A DNA stretch of 64,000 nt from Paenibacillus sp. GP183 (GTDB taxonomy: Bacteria > Bacillota > Bacilli > Paenibacillales > NBRC-103111). The stretch spans positions 4,334,001-4,398,000 of the forward strand of contig NZ_FNSW01000001.1 in assembly GCF_900104695.1 (NCBI RefSeq), given 5' to 3'. A program made the position numbers and the translations under genes. The notes below the pieces were generated by a model, which worked only from the letters and a program-made list of their open reading frames with translations, was not told the DNA's origin and did not search any database. Shown here piece after piece: positions 52,872 through 61,404 of this stretch (position 1 is its first letter; each line of letters begins with the position of its first letter).

Positions 52872-53671
52872 CCGTTCCCCCTTTTTGCTTCGGCCCATAA
52901 TTGAGTTCCATTGTCTCCTGGTTTGGATACGATTTCGAATGAAGCTCCCATCTCAGAGGCTCTTTTACGCATCATATCCATTCCATAGCACTTGGTTTGG
53001 ACTGCTTCATGCCGCAAGCCGCAGCCATTATCGGAGATGAGCATCCGCCATCCTCCTTCTTCCGTATGAATCCTGATTTCTGCATGAGTCGCTTTGGAAT
53101 GCTTGCGGATATTTGTGAAAGCTTCCTGCACAATGCCAAACAATTGAACTTCTTCAGCAGGATTGAAGATATAGTGAGCAAGGTCTAAATGCTCGATTAG
53201 CTCGATTCCGGCGATCTTTTGCCAATCGCCCAGCCATTTGTGCAGTCTCAATTCGAAATCAGCACCTTCTTCGGGAGGCGTCCGAAGATTGAAGATAGCT
53301 TGTCGGAGTGAATTGTCAATTTCCAGCACAGCGCCTTTAGCTTCCTCCAGATGACCTTGCTTTAATTTCACGTTGAGAAAAAATAACGTCTGCGCCAAAT
53401 CGTCGTGGAGCTCTCTGGCCAATCGTTCACGATCCTCATACACAGCCCGTCGTGCTTTTTCCTCGGCCAGCTTCATATTATTGGTTTCAATACTCCTGAA
53501 CATCCAGGAAGCAAAAAAATAAGAAAGGATCAATGTAATTACAGTGATGTACAAATTGCCGGCTTCCATCGACAAATAACCGAGCATAAAATCATGGCGA
53601 AAATACTCAAACCCGCCGATAATAAAGGGCGGGAGCACAATCGTAAGGAACTTCAGCATGCGAAGCGACAT
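52868..53671 (-). CDS. Sensor histidine kinase, HisKA_3 type
   Basis: A 267-residue membrane kinase. Two N-terminal helices (FLTIVLPPFIIGGFEYF and ITVITLILSYFFASWMF) flank a very short outer loop. The phosphorylated histidine is in RLARELHDDLAQTLFFL, and the ATPase domain has AFTNIRKHSKA and ISDNGCGL. The small sensor loop suggests a stimulus within or near the membrane. The start at 53671 follows AAAGGATGA; the frame opens 10 codons earlier. Divergent from the NicO transporter with about 128 bases between. Confidence 0.9.
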   Translation of the reverse strand: MSLRMLKFLTIVLPPFIIGGFEYFRHDFMLGYLSMEAGNLYITVITLILSYFFASWMFRSIETNNMKLAEEKARRAVYEDRERLARELHDDLAQTLFFLNVKLKQGHLEEAKGAVLEIDNSLRQAIFNLRTPPEEGADFELRLHKWLGDWQKIAGIELIEHLDLAHYIFNPAEEVQLFGIVQEAFTNIRKHSKATHAEIRIHTEEGGWRMLISDNGCGLRHEAVQTKCYGMDMMRKRASEMGASFEIVSKPGDNGTQLWAEAKRGNG

Positions 53672-53799
53672 TCCGTAATCATCCTTTTTCCTAAAATACA
53701 ACCATCTCTAAGTATATCAAACTTTCTTGAACATGTTCATCTGTGATACATTAGTAACAATTATGATTGGAAAAGTGAATGGCAGGAGGAAATGTTGTA

Positions 53800-54831
53800 G
53801 TGTGGAATGAAATGTTTGAACAAAAAAGCAAATGGATCGGCTATGTGATTGTCGTCCTTGCGCTGCATATTGCAGGCATCCTGGGTTTATACAGCGTAGT
53901 TCGCGGGGTTCCGTCATTTTTGGGGATAGGGCTGCTCGCTTATACTCTGGGACTTCGCCATGCCTTTGATGTCGATCATATCGCTGCTATTGATAATACG
54001 GTGCGCAAGCTTATTCAGCAAAAAAAGAATCCCTTGGGTGTCGGATTTTATTTTTCCTTGGGGCACTCCTCCGTTGTGTTTGTAATGACTGCCGTTACAG
54101 CGCTTTCCGTACAATGGGCACAAAGAGAGATGCCTTGGATGCAAGAGATTGGCGGGATCATCGGAGCCGCTGTATCTGGAAGCTTCCTGGTCATCATTGG
54201 CTTGATTAACCTGCTTATCCTTCTTAACCTTTCTCGGCTGTTCCGCAAATATCGCAAAGGCCTGCATGATGAGGATGAATTTGAGAAGCTGCTGAACTCG
54301 AGAGGCTTTGTTGCAAGAATGATCGGTCCGTTTTACAACTATATCAATAAAAGCTGGCATGTGTATCCTCTCGGTTTTTTGTTCGGACTTGGTTTTGATA
54401 CGGCCAGCGAGGTAGCTCTGCTTGCCATCTCTGCGGGGGCCGTTCAGCAATCCATCCCAGTTGTCGGCATTCTCTCACTGCCGATATTATTCGCAGCCGG
54501 GATGAGCCTGATGGATACGGCAGACGGCATGTTTATGACCAAAGCCTATAAATGGGCATTTTCGACACCGCTCCGCAAGCTGTATTACAACTTGACCGTA
54601 ACCGCTATAGCCGTTTCAGCTGCACTCATTATCGGAATGATCGAGCTGGGACAAGTACTTGCTCAAGAGATCGGGCTTGATGGCACCTTCTGGCGCTGGC
54701 TGCAGAAGATTGATTTCTCCATGATGGGGTATTTACTGGTTGGTTTATTCGTATTGGCTTGGGTAATTTCATTCGGGATTTGGAAATGGCTTAGACTCGA
54801 AGAACGTTGGCAAGCCAAGGCACAAGGATAA
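53800..54831 (+). CDS. Nickel/cobalt transporter, NiCoT (HoxN/NixA) family
   Basis: A 343-residue high-affinity Ni(II)/Co(II) permease with eight helices. The signature is GLRHAFDVDHIAAIDN in helix 2, then LGHSSVVFVMT, and LGFDTASEVALLAI. The family consensus has Ala where this has Val in HAFDVDHI. GTG at 53800 and ATG at 53812 both fit AGGAGG at 53783-53788; the ATG at 53779 precedes it. No urease or hydrogenase genes are in the window, so the metal's use is not evident. Confidence 0.9.
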   Translation: MWNEMFEQKSKWIGYVIVVLALHIAGILGLYSVVRGVPSFLGIGLLAYTLGLRHAFDVDHIAAIDNTVRKLIQQKKNPLGVGFYFSLGHSSVVFVMTAVTALSVQWAQREMPWMQEIGGIIGAAVSGSFLVIIGLINLLILLNLSRLFRKYRKGLHDEDEFEKLLNSRGFVARMIGPFYNYINKSWHVYPLGFLFGLGFDTASEVALLAISAGAVQQSIPVVGILSLPILFAAGMSLMDTADGMFMTKAYKWAFSTPLRKLYYNLTVTAIAVSAALIIGMIELGQVLAQEIGLDGTFWRWLQKIDFSMMGYLLVGLFVLAWVISFGIWKWLRLEERWQAKAQG

Positions 54832-54832
54832 A

Positions 54833-54881
54833 CTAAAAAAGCGATGCCGCAGATTTTATTTGCAGGCTATCGCTTTTTTAG
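54833..54881. terminator. Bidirectional terminator
   Basis: CTAAAAAAGCGAT (54833-54845) pairs with ATCGCTTTTTTAG (54869-54881). It separates the NiCoT gene from the convergent chemoreceptor gene. Confidence 0.85.
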
Positions 54882-54909
54882 TTGAGAACGTCGTAGGACT
54901 GTCTAATGT

Positions 54910-56622
54910 TTATGTTTGTTCGGCTATAATGAACTTACTGATCAATTCGTCTAATTCACTCGCCAGTTTGCTTAGAACTGCGGATGAATTGCGGACTTCT
55001 TCCATGGAAGCCAACGTTTCTTCCGTAGTTGCCGAGATGTTCTCGGTATTGCTTGCTGAGGCTTGCGCAATTCCCAGCAATGAGTGAGAAGTAGCAAGAA
55101 TTTGCTGTGAACCTGCTGATAATTGTTCCACTGTTGCAGAAACACTAACGATTTGCTGAGAAACAATCTCGACTTCGTTTGCGATTCCTTCAAAGGCTTT
55201 CCCTGCTTGATGTGCTGCCTCAAGCCCTTGCTCGGCTTGCTGGACGCTTGAGCTAATTTGATTAACTAATTCCATCGTTTCCTGCTGAATTTCTTCCACA
55301 ATCTCCGATACTTTGTAGGCGGACAATCTGGATTGCTCGGCAAGCTTCTTGACTTCACCGGCGACCACTCCAAAACCGCGGCCATGTTCGCCCGCTCTCG
55401 CCGCTTCGATCGCGGCGTTAAGGGACAATAAGTTGGTTTGTGAGGCTAAATCTGAGATAAGTTTAATGACTTCTGTGATCTCATTTGTTTTTTCACCTAA
55501 CAAAGAGATACGTGCCGAGGAATCATGCACGGCAGAAGCCAAATGCTCGATGGTAGCAACCGCGTTGGAGATGACAGTTCGGCCGTTATTGGCTTTTTCA
55601 TAAGCTGAACTGGAAGCACCTGCAGCATCTTCGCTCCCGCTGGCAATTTGTTGAATGCCTGAAGTCATGTCCTCCATAGCGCGGGAAGTTTCATGTATAC
55701 TATGCAGCTGTTTTTGGAAGCCTTCATGAATATCTTGAACGGCAGTTGCGGCAGCTTCGCTGGCCTTGCTGGTATGCTCCGAACCAATCATCAGCTCATT
55801 GGCAGATTCAGCAACCTGCCCGGCTGATTTATGGACATCCGTGATCAGTTCTTTCAAATGGGCTACCATTTCATCAATAGAAGCAGCAAGCTGACCGATT
55901 TCACTCTTGCCTGTCATATTCAACTGCTTAACGCGCAGATCTCCCTGAGCTACTTGTTTGGCAATGTGAACGACCTTGCGAATCGGATTCACAATGTTAT
56001 TCGAGATTAACAAGCCCATTGTAAGGGAAAGAAGGATACAAATAATCAAGCTGCCGAGCAAATAAGCATAGGCGGTCTGAGCTTCTTTTCTGTTATTGGC
56101 GTTGGATTCTTCCGCAAGAGCAGCATTGCGATCGGCAAGCTTACTGAGGTCATCATTGACCGTGTTAAGCATACTGCTGAATGTATGGAGAATGGATATC
56201 GCAGCTTGTACCTTGCCAGTGCTGGCATTATAAATAATCGATCCACGCTGGTCAGAGAATTTAACCATATCTTCCTGCAGCTTTTTATAATCTCCTTCAG
56301 GAATCCTATCTTTGAGCTGCTTCAAAATCGTTTGAACCTCTTGGTCAAGGCTCTCAATATTTTTGATGATTTCGGCAGATTTTGCTTTGTCGGTCTCGAC
56401 CATCAGCTGAAACATGTTGGATTCAATAGTTTTATTATGAATGCGCACAACGTTCAAGTCTTTTACTGGGATCAATCTGTATGTATACATTTCGTCCATT
56501 CTCGCCGTGGATTCCTGCAAATATTTGGACCCGATCAAGCCTACAATTCCGATGAATAACGATGTAAAAACAATTAGAATCAACAGCTTTTGTCTAATCG
56601 ACAAGTTGTGCATGAACTGCAT
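54910..56622 (-). CDS. Methyl-accepting chemotaxis protein
   Basis: A 570-residue chemoreceptor. TM1 is [20 protein letters not shown], followed by a four-helix-bundle ligand domain (about 35-190), TM2 [20 protein letters not shown], a HAMP domain, and a long signalling coiled coil. The tip sequence that contacts CheA/CheW includes [20 protein letters not shown] and [18 protein letters not shown]. The start at 56622 follows GGGGGGAGC; the frame is open a further 28 codons. The ligand is unknown. No other chemotaxis genes are in the window. Confidence 0.93.
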   Translation of the reverse strand: MQFMHNLSIRQKLLILIVFTSLFIGIVGLIGSKYLQESTARMDEMYTYRLIPVKDLNVVRIHNKTIESNMFQLMVETDKAKSAEIIKNIESLDQEVQTILKQLKDRIPEGDYKKLQEDMVKFSDQRGSIIYNASTGKVQAAISILHTFSSMLNTVNDDLSKLADRNAALAEESNANNRKEAQTAYAYLLGSLIICILLSLTMGLLISNNIVNPIRKVVHIAKQVAQGDLRVKQLNMTGKSEIGQLAASIDEMVAHLKELITDVHKSAGQVAESANELMIGSEHTSKASEAAATAVQDIHEGFQKQLHSIHETSRAMEDMTSGIQQIASGSEDAAGASSSAYEKANNGRTVISNAVATIEHLASAVHDSSARISLLGEKTNEITEVIKLISDLASQTNLLSLNAAIEAARAGEHGRGFGVVAGEVKKLAEQSRLSAYKVSEIVEEIQQETMELVNQISSSVQQAEQGLEAAHQAGKAFEGIANEVEIVSQQIVSVSATVEQLSAGSQQILATSHSLLGIAQASASNTENISATTEETLASMEEVRNSSAVLSKLASELDELISKFIIAEQT

Positions 56623-56823
56623 GTACCAAGCTCCCCCCAAAGGTTTAAATCCTGTTAACCAACGTTCAATAAATATAGCAATATATGGGTCACAACCATC
56701 ATACAACAGTAACTAATTTGCTGTAAATTAAAATTATCCATTGGCCAATAGAAATCTCTTTTCCTATAGATTCCATTTCGATATGATATTCATGGAATAC
56801 ATAATCGATAAAGGGGAAATCAG

Positions 56824-57612
56824 ATGAACGTTTCACTTTGGACCCATGAAGAAATGAACACCATTGGACAAGCCAATCAAGGCTGTCCGAGCATGACTTT
56901 ATATCCCGTATCCAGCGGCAAACCAGCACCCGTTGTTGTTGTATGTCCTGGAGGGGGATATAGGGAAAGAGCTTCTCACGAGGGAGAACCTATTGCCAGG
57001 TGGCTAAATGGCATTGGGATCGCGGCTGTTGTTCTGGATTACAGGGTTGCTCCATATAAGCACCCGGTTCCGCTTGGGGATGCTCAGCGAGCTATTCGTA
57101 AAGTGAGGCTTCATGCAGAGGAATGGGGCTTTGATGCGAATCGGGTAGGCATTCTCGGCTTTTCCGCAGGAGGTCATCTGGCATCTTCTGTGGGAACTCA
57201 TTATGATAAGGGTAAGGAGGATTCCGATGATCCGATAGACCGACATAGCTGTCGCCCTGATTTGATGGTACTGTGCTACCCGGTTATTACATTGGGTTCC
57301 TTTACGCATTCAGGCTCATTGCTCAACCTGCTGGGGGAAAATCCGGCTCCGGCCCTATTGTACATGCTGTCGAATGAAACCCAGATTACCAAGGATACCC
57401 CGCCGACTTTTCTTTGGCATACTGCAGACGATCCGGTTGTACCGGTTGAAAACAGCTTGATGTTTGCATCTCAGCTTAGCTTGAACAAGATTCCGTTTGA
57501 GCTTCATGTATTTGAAAGCGGTGCACATGGATTGGGCCTTGCTGAAGGCAGTCCGGAAGTTAGAGCATGGTCCGAGGTCTGCGGCCGCTGGCTTAAAAAG
57601 CAAGGCTTTTGA
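56824..57612 (+). CDS. Alpha/beta hydrolase, acetyl-esterase (BD-FAE/Aes-like)
   Basis: A 262-residue esterase. The oxyanion motif is CPGGGYRERASHEGEPIA, the nucleophile elbow GFSAGGHLASS, the acid DDPVVP and the histidine SGAHGLGLA, which gives an intact Ser-Asp-His triad. Relatives remove acetyl groups from xylan or other glycans. No signal peptide, so it acts inside the cell, perhaps on imported oligosaccharides. ATG follows AAAGGGGAAATCAG. Monocistronic. Confidence 0.9.
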   Translation: MNVSLWTHEEMNTIGQANQGCPSMTLYPVSSGKPAPVVVVCPGGGYRERASHEGEPIARWLNGIGIAAVVLDYRVAPYKHPVPLGDAQRAIRKVRLHAEEWGFDANRVGILGFSAGGHLASSVGTHYDKGKEDSDDPIDRHSCRPDLMVLCYPVITLGSFTHSGSLLNLLGENPAPALLYMLSNETQITKDTPPTFLWHTADDPVVPVENSLMFASQLSLNKIPFELHVFESGAHGLGLAEGSPEVRAWSEVCGRWLKKQGF

Positions 57613-57748
57613 TCGATTTGAGGAGAAATGGCTGCCCCGGGTTGGTAATAAATTAGTATAACCAATCTTTCACTTGAGAAAGACCTTCCGAATATGCGTA
57701 AATTAAAGTGAGCCGGCCGGCTGATTTCTAAGGAAAGGAGTGATCGAT

Positions 57749-57818
57749 TTGGTTGCAAACAGTGAGGTGGTCTCTGCTTAGCAGAGACCGGTCATTTACG
57801 GAGGCTGCAAAGCCTCCG
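57749..57818 (+). other. Ten-codon ORF followed by two tight hairpins
   Basis: AAAGGAGTGATCGAT precedes TTG-GTT-GCA-AAC..., a ten-codon frame ending TAG at 57779-57781. The stop lies in the loop of hairpin GTCTCTGC-TTA-GCAGAGAC (57770-57788). A second hairpin, CGGAGGCT-GCAA-AGCCTCCG (57799-57818), has a GNRA tetraloop. A ribosome on the short frame would open the first hairpin. It could be a leader-peptide/RNA-switch arrangement or a small RNA. There is no T run after the second hairpin. Confidence 0.4.
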
Positions 57819-57926
57819 CATACATTTTCCAGAGCAAGGTAGACAGACAAGAGCTTTTTCCATATAATTAACATAGAGTTACCAATAAATATCCAAAAAT
57901 AATTCAAGTGAAGGGAGTGCAGGTAT

Positions 57927-57983
57927 ATGAACACAATGAATATGACAATGATTGCAGCAACCGTTGAGGTGCTCGTCTCTTAA
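57927..57983 (+). CDS. Possible 18-residue peptide
   Basis: ATG at 57927 preceded by AAGGGAG at 57911-57917 opens an 18-codon frame, MNTMNMTMIAATVEVLVS. It is partly hydrophobic but too short for a clear membrane helix. It shares an E-V-(V/L)-S-like ending with the ten-codon frame at 57749. A terminator follows 65 bases later. It could be a leader peptide or the remnant of a small toxin; I cannot assign it. Confidence 0.3.
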   Translation: MNTMNMTMIAATVEVLVS

Positions 57984-58047
57984 CTGAATATCATTCGTGG
58001 AATAACCGTTCTCCTGATTTGTATGAATTACATATACAAGCCGCAGG

Positions 58048-58072
58048 CACGATACTGTTATCGTGTTTTTTT
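58048..58072 (+). terminator. Rho-independent terminator
   Basis: CACGATA-CTGT-TATCGTG (58048-58065) followed by seven T. It closes the short transcript that would carry the two tiny frames upstream; a transcript for the CD3324-like gene would have to start after it. Confidence 0.85.
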
Positions 58073-58176
58073 ATTCCATTTTTGAAGAATGGTATAGGGT
58101 TAAAGGGATGAGACCACTCGTGCATGTAAAAGCAGGCATTTACAGCGTTAGTGAAAATTTGAGGAGGTTCTCATCC

Positions 58177-58464
58177 ATGAGTTACAAGAACGGGAAAGAT
58201 ATACTTCCCCCTAATTTATTGAAACAATTGCAAGAGTATATCCAAGGCGAAATTATCTATATCCCCAAAAACGGGCAAAAGCGTGCTGGCTGGGGAGAAA
58301 ATAATGGAACACGAGTTATCATCGAGCGTAGGAACAGGGAGATTTTTCGGATGTATGAGAGCGGTATCAGCGTGATGGAGCTTATCGAAACCTTCCATCT
58401 TTCTGAAGACAGCATACGCAAAATAATTGTTAAAACGCGTGAATTGACCCTGAGTCAAGTTTAA
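58177..58464 (+). CDS. CD3324 family HTH protein
   Basis: A 95-residue protein of the CD3324 family, with MSYKNGKDILPPNLLKQLQ at the start, QGEIIYIPKNGQKRAGWGE in the middle and a C-terminal helix-turn-helix, LIETFHLSEDSIRKIIVKT. It is probably a small DNA-binding regulator. The ATG at 58177 is 9 bases from GAGGAGG; the frame is open to 58063 but runs through the preceding terminator. The stop codon is immediately followed by a hairpin into which IS copy 2 inserted. Confidence 0.85.
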   Translation: MSYKNGKDILPPNLLKQLQEYIQGEIIYIPKNGQKRAGWGENNGTRVIIERRNREIFRMYESGISVMELIETFHLSEDSIRKIIVKTRELTLSQV

Positions 58465-58490
58465 GAACAGCAACTTTACGTTGCTGTTCT
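58464..58490 (+). terminator. Terminator hairpin interrupted by IS copy 2
   Basis: AGAACAGCAAC-TTTAC-GTTGCTGTTCT, an 11-bp perfect stem starting at the last base of the CD3324 stop codon. The T run expected after it is cut to TT before the IS end at 58492. Confidence 0.75.
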
Positions 58491-58491
58491 T

Positions 58492-59960
58492 CAGACTGTT
58501 GAGAAAAGCGGTTATTTTGCTTTTCGATACAAAAGATACGTGGCGAGTGTCCCTTTCTGAGTACGACTCACCTACTCGAACAACAATCGCCCTCTACTTT
58601 GCCTTCTTGGCAAGGTGGAGGGCGATCTTTTTTATGTTCTGTACGGTTGCGGTCATCAGCGCTTGTTCCTGGACGTTATCCCTGCCACGCAAACGGCAAT
58701 AGCGAAGTCCGTGGAGCTCTTTTGCATCCGCGAAACTTCGCTCAATGGTTTGGTATCGCAGGCGATACAGGTATTTGCCGGACTTGCTTAGCCGATTTAG
58801 CCGCACCCATTCCTTGCTGTCTTCCCATACGTGCCGGGTGATCACTTTCTGCTTGTTCTTGGCTCGCGTGCACGCCTCCAGCAACGGGCAATCCTTGCAA
58901 TGTTTCGGGTTCGATTTGTATTCCCGATAGCCTTCGCGGTTCGTTGTAGAATACTTTAGTTCATGTTTGGCCGGACAAACATACACGTTTTTCTCAGCGT
59001 CGAACTTAAACTGCCATTTCTTCATAAGTCCTTTGACCGGTGTAAATGAACGTCCTCCGATGACGGCGAACACTTTCATCTGCTGCAGTTCTTTGCAAAT
59101 GTGAGGAGTTAGGTAACCGGAGTCGACAGCCACTGCTTCAAGGGATTCGGTAAAACCAAATTTTTCGATCTGATACTTGAGCCGCTCGACATAGGGAACC
59201 GAGTCGTGTACATTTCCGGGCGTAACGTGAACGTCGGTGATGATGTTGAATTTGTGGTCGACGGTACGGTGATCCAGATAGAAGAAACCTTCCGGCTTGC
59301 CGTCACGGACCATATACCCGCTCTCAGGATCTGTGGTGCTAACCTTGATTTCCTTGGTCTCGACCACCTCCTCCCGGACTTTCAGCGACTTTTTTCCGAG
59401 GGTCCGCCGATCTTCTTCAATTGCTTTCTCCAGTTCTTCTATGTATTCCTGTGGCGAGCGCTCTACTACTTGAACGTTGTGTTTCCGTTTATTCGCGTTC
59501 GCTTTCAGGTGAGTAGAATCGGTGACGAGCACGCGGCCGGCCACCATCCGATTTTCGATTGCCAGGCGGACGACCTCGTCGAAGATGTCTTGGAATACCG
59601 TCGTATCTTTGAAGCGCTTCTTCCGGTTCCAACTGATGGTGGAATGGTCCGGCGCCTTCTTGGACAGGCCAATGCCCAGAAACCAACGGTAGCCGACATT
59701 CAGGTTGATCTCCTGTTCGAGCTGACGCTCTGACCGGATTCCGTACAAGTAACCGATAAACAGCATTTTGAAGAGCATAACTGGATCGATGGACGGACGT
59801 CCGTGTGTTTCGCTGTAGTAAGGACGTACTTTTTCCGTGATAAATGAGAAGTCCATGTATTTTGAAATATGACGTAGGAGATGATCGTCCGGAACCAAAT
59901 GCTCAATGCAAACCAGTTCGAAGTCCAATTGAGGGTCGGGCTGATGAGAATACAACATGG
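58492..59960 (-). mobile_element. IS1182-family insertion sequence, copy 2, truncated at its right end
   Basis: It begins with the same left end CAGACTGTTGAGAAA as copy 1 and is nearly identical over 1469 bases (offset 20160). Identity stops exactly at the transposase ATG (59960), so the right inverted repeat and about 114 bases are missing and are replaced by a group II intron RT fragment. Without the right end it cannot move on its own. Confidence 0.88.
58594..59960 (-). CDS. IS1182-family transposase, intact C-terminus, fused upstream to foreign frame
   Basis: From Met at 59960 the protein runs 455 residues with a complete C-terminus ([20 protein letters not shown] and a basic end). The core has VTDSTHLKANANKRKH and AVAVDSGYLTPHICKEL as in copy 1, and differs from it at Pro for Thr in HGRPSIDP and Glu for Lys in DGKPEGFF. 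The frame continues upstream without a stop to 60186, adding about 25 codons of a reverse transcriptase and then antisense recombinase sequence, so the native promoter and start region are lost. Enzyme activity is possible if translated from 59960. Confidence 0.85.
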
Positions 59961-60034
59961 AAAACTGCGGATCAAACAACGGTGTAAGTACCTGTGCGAT
60001 TGCTTGTTGGAGCAGTCGATCTGTCACGGTTGGA
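59961..60034 (-). pseudogene. Fragment of a group II intron reverse transcriptase
   Basis: About 25 codons read PTVTDRLLQQAIAQVLTPLF then D-P-Q-F-S, a highly conserved stretch of group II intron RTs (before the YGFRPGR region). Homology stops at the transposase ATG on one side and at about 60034 on the other. It is on the minus strand, opposite to the RT half at 63474. Confidence 0.82.
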
Positions 60035-60367
60035 CGTGAGTACAACTTCTTCGAACTGGAGAAAACCGGAAAACTCACACAATCGATCATTAACGTCTTT
60101 CGAGTGGTCAGAATGCTTGGGGATTTCCAGCAACACGGCTGTATCCTTCGCAGGTAGTACAAGCAAAAGAAACTTCTACAGAGCAAGATATTTGAAGAAA
60201 GGATCCATCATTACGTAATACACTGCGAAATGAAAGAATATTCAAAGGTGACGCAGATTCATTACAAGAAGATCGCCGAGAAATTTTTGAGCTTTTTTGA
60301 TGTAGTCATTCAGGCTGCGAGCGGAGATATCTTCACAATTTTGGACGCTTTTGGACTTTATGTGTAG
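60035..60367 (+). pseudogene. Displaced middle segment of the first RIT tyrosine recombinase
   Basis: Plus-strand frame REYNFFELEKTGKLTQSI and on, through RMLGDFQQHGCILRR, a TAG at 60155, then KQKKLLQSKIFEER, EMKEYSKVTQIHYKKIAEKF and ILDAF, ending at 60365. It reads like the core-binding segment of a tyrosine recombinase. It has no start and no catalytic domain. The recombinase at 60498 lacks exactly such a middle section between HFLD and TLLGYSY; adding these roughly 107 codons there would restore one frame of about 408 codons apart from the TAG. The segment is bordered by TTGGAC at 60030-60035 and 60351-60356. Confidence 0.65.
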
Positions 60368-60374
60368 TAACTCG

Positions 60375-60438
60375 TTATGCAAAGTAAACCCCACGACCCT
60401 AGACAGAAAAGGAATTTGATCCAGATTACTTTGCATAA
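60375..60438. repeat. Left end of the RIT element, paired inverted sites
   Basis: TTATGCAAAGTAA (60375-60387) and TTACTTTGCATAA (60426-60438), a perfect 13-bp inverted pair with 38 bases between. Probable recombinase-binding arms around a strand-exchange region. Confidence 0.85.
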
Positions 60439-60497
60439 TATTCCGAAATGTTTAGTAGGAGAAGCAGATTCTCACTATACAATTCGGAGGTAGCATC

Positions 60498-61404
60498 ATG
60501 GAAGTACCATTTTCGGAATTAACTGCTCGTCTCGAGAAAGAGCTTTACCGTCTGCACTACAACGAGCAATCGATCAAGTATTACAGGTCGATGTGGCGAC
60601 GAATCGCCGTATTTTTGGAGTCGGAAAAATCAGCTAAATTCACTGAGGAAGCCGGGCTTCATTTTCTTGACCCTGCTCGGATACAGCTACAAAACGGTAG
60701 AGCAGCAACTTTGTGCGCTGCGGTCATTTCTACGCTACCTTCACAGCAACCAGCTTCATCCGCAAGATCTGGCCGAAACCATTCCATCCATAAAGGCTAG
60801 GAAGCAGAACCGCATTCCTTCTGTATGGACACAAGACCATGTCACCAAATTGCTTGGGGCGATCGACAGAGGTAACCCGGCTGGAAAAAGGGATTACGCC
60901 ATGATCCTCTTAGTTGCTCGCTTAGGTCTACGAACAATCGACCTCAAACGCTTGAAACTGGAGAATCTGAAATGGCAAGAGAATCGCATTACGCTTATGC
61001 AGTCGAAGACTTCGAGGGAGCTGAACTTGCCTCTTTTGCCAGATGTCGGCTGGGCGATCATTGACTATCTCAAAAATGGGCGTCCGAAAGTAGAATCCCC
61101 TTATGTATTCTTGCGACATCTTGCGCCGTTGGAACCTTTCGCGGATGAGGACAGATTACACCAGATCATCGTTAAATACATGAAATTGGCGAAAATCCCG
61201 ATCTCCCCTCAGAAGAAGAAAGGTATGCATTCTTTGCGGCACACATTGGCAAGCAAGCTTCTCCAAGAGAATACGCCCTTATCCGTCATTTCGGACATAC
61301 TGGGGCATGTCAGTTCGGATTCGACAGCTGTTTATCTTAAGGTGGACGTAGACATGCTGCGCGAATGCGCGTTGAACCCTGAGGGGGTGTTTCTTCATGT
61401 CTGA
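60498..61404 (+). pseudogene. RIT first tyrosine recombinase (RitA-like), internally deleted and out of frame
   Basis: The start MEVPFSELTARLEKELYRLH at 60498 has GGAGG 9 bases upstream and is open to about 60671 (58 codons, to HFLD). The catalytic part resumes in the next frame at 60670 as TLLGYSYKTVEQQLCALRSF and runs to 61404 with the box-I arginine in RLGLRTIDLKRL, HSLRHTLASKLL, ILGHVSSDSTAVYLKV and the Tyr nucleophile. About 107 residues of the N-terminal core-binding domain are missing at the junction. The end overlaps the second recombinase by 8 bases. The catalytic domain alone could be made from a TTG at 60667. Confidence 0.78.

Noticed and set aside
38332-59960. Composite transposon formed by the two IS copies
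   Set aside because: Copy 2 lacks its right end, each copy sits in its own separate hairpin target, and the interval holds housekeeping genes such as thyA-folA.
59957-60157. Plus-strand frame with an ATG at 59957 as a real gene
   Set aside because: Its first 26 codons are antisense to the RT fragment, and the recombinase-like part is a fragment ending at a TAG.
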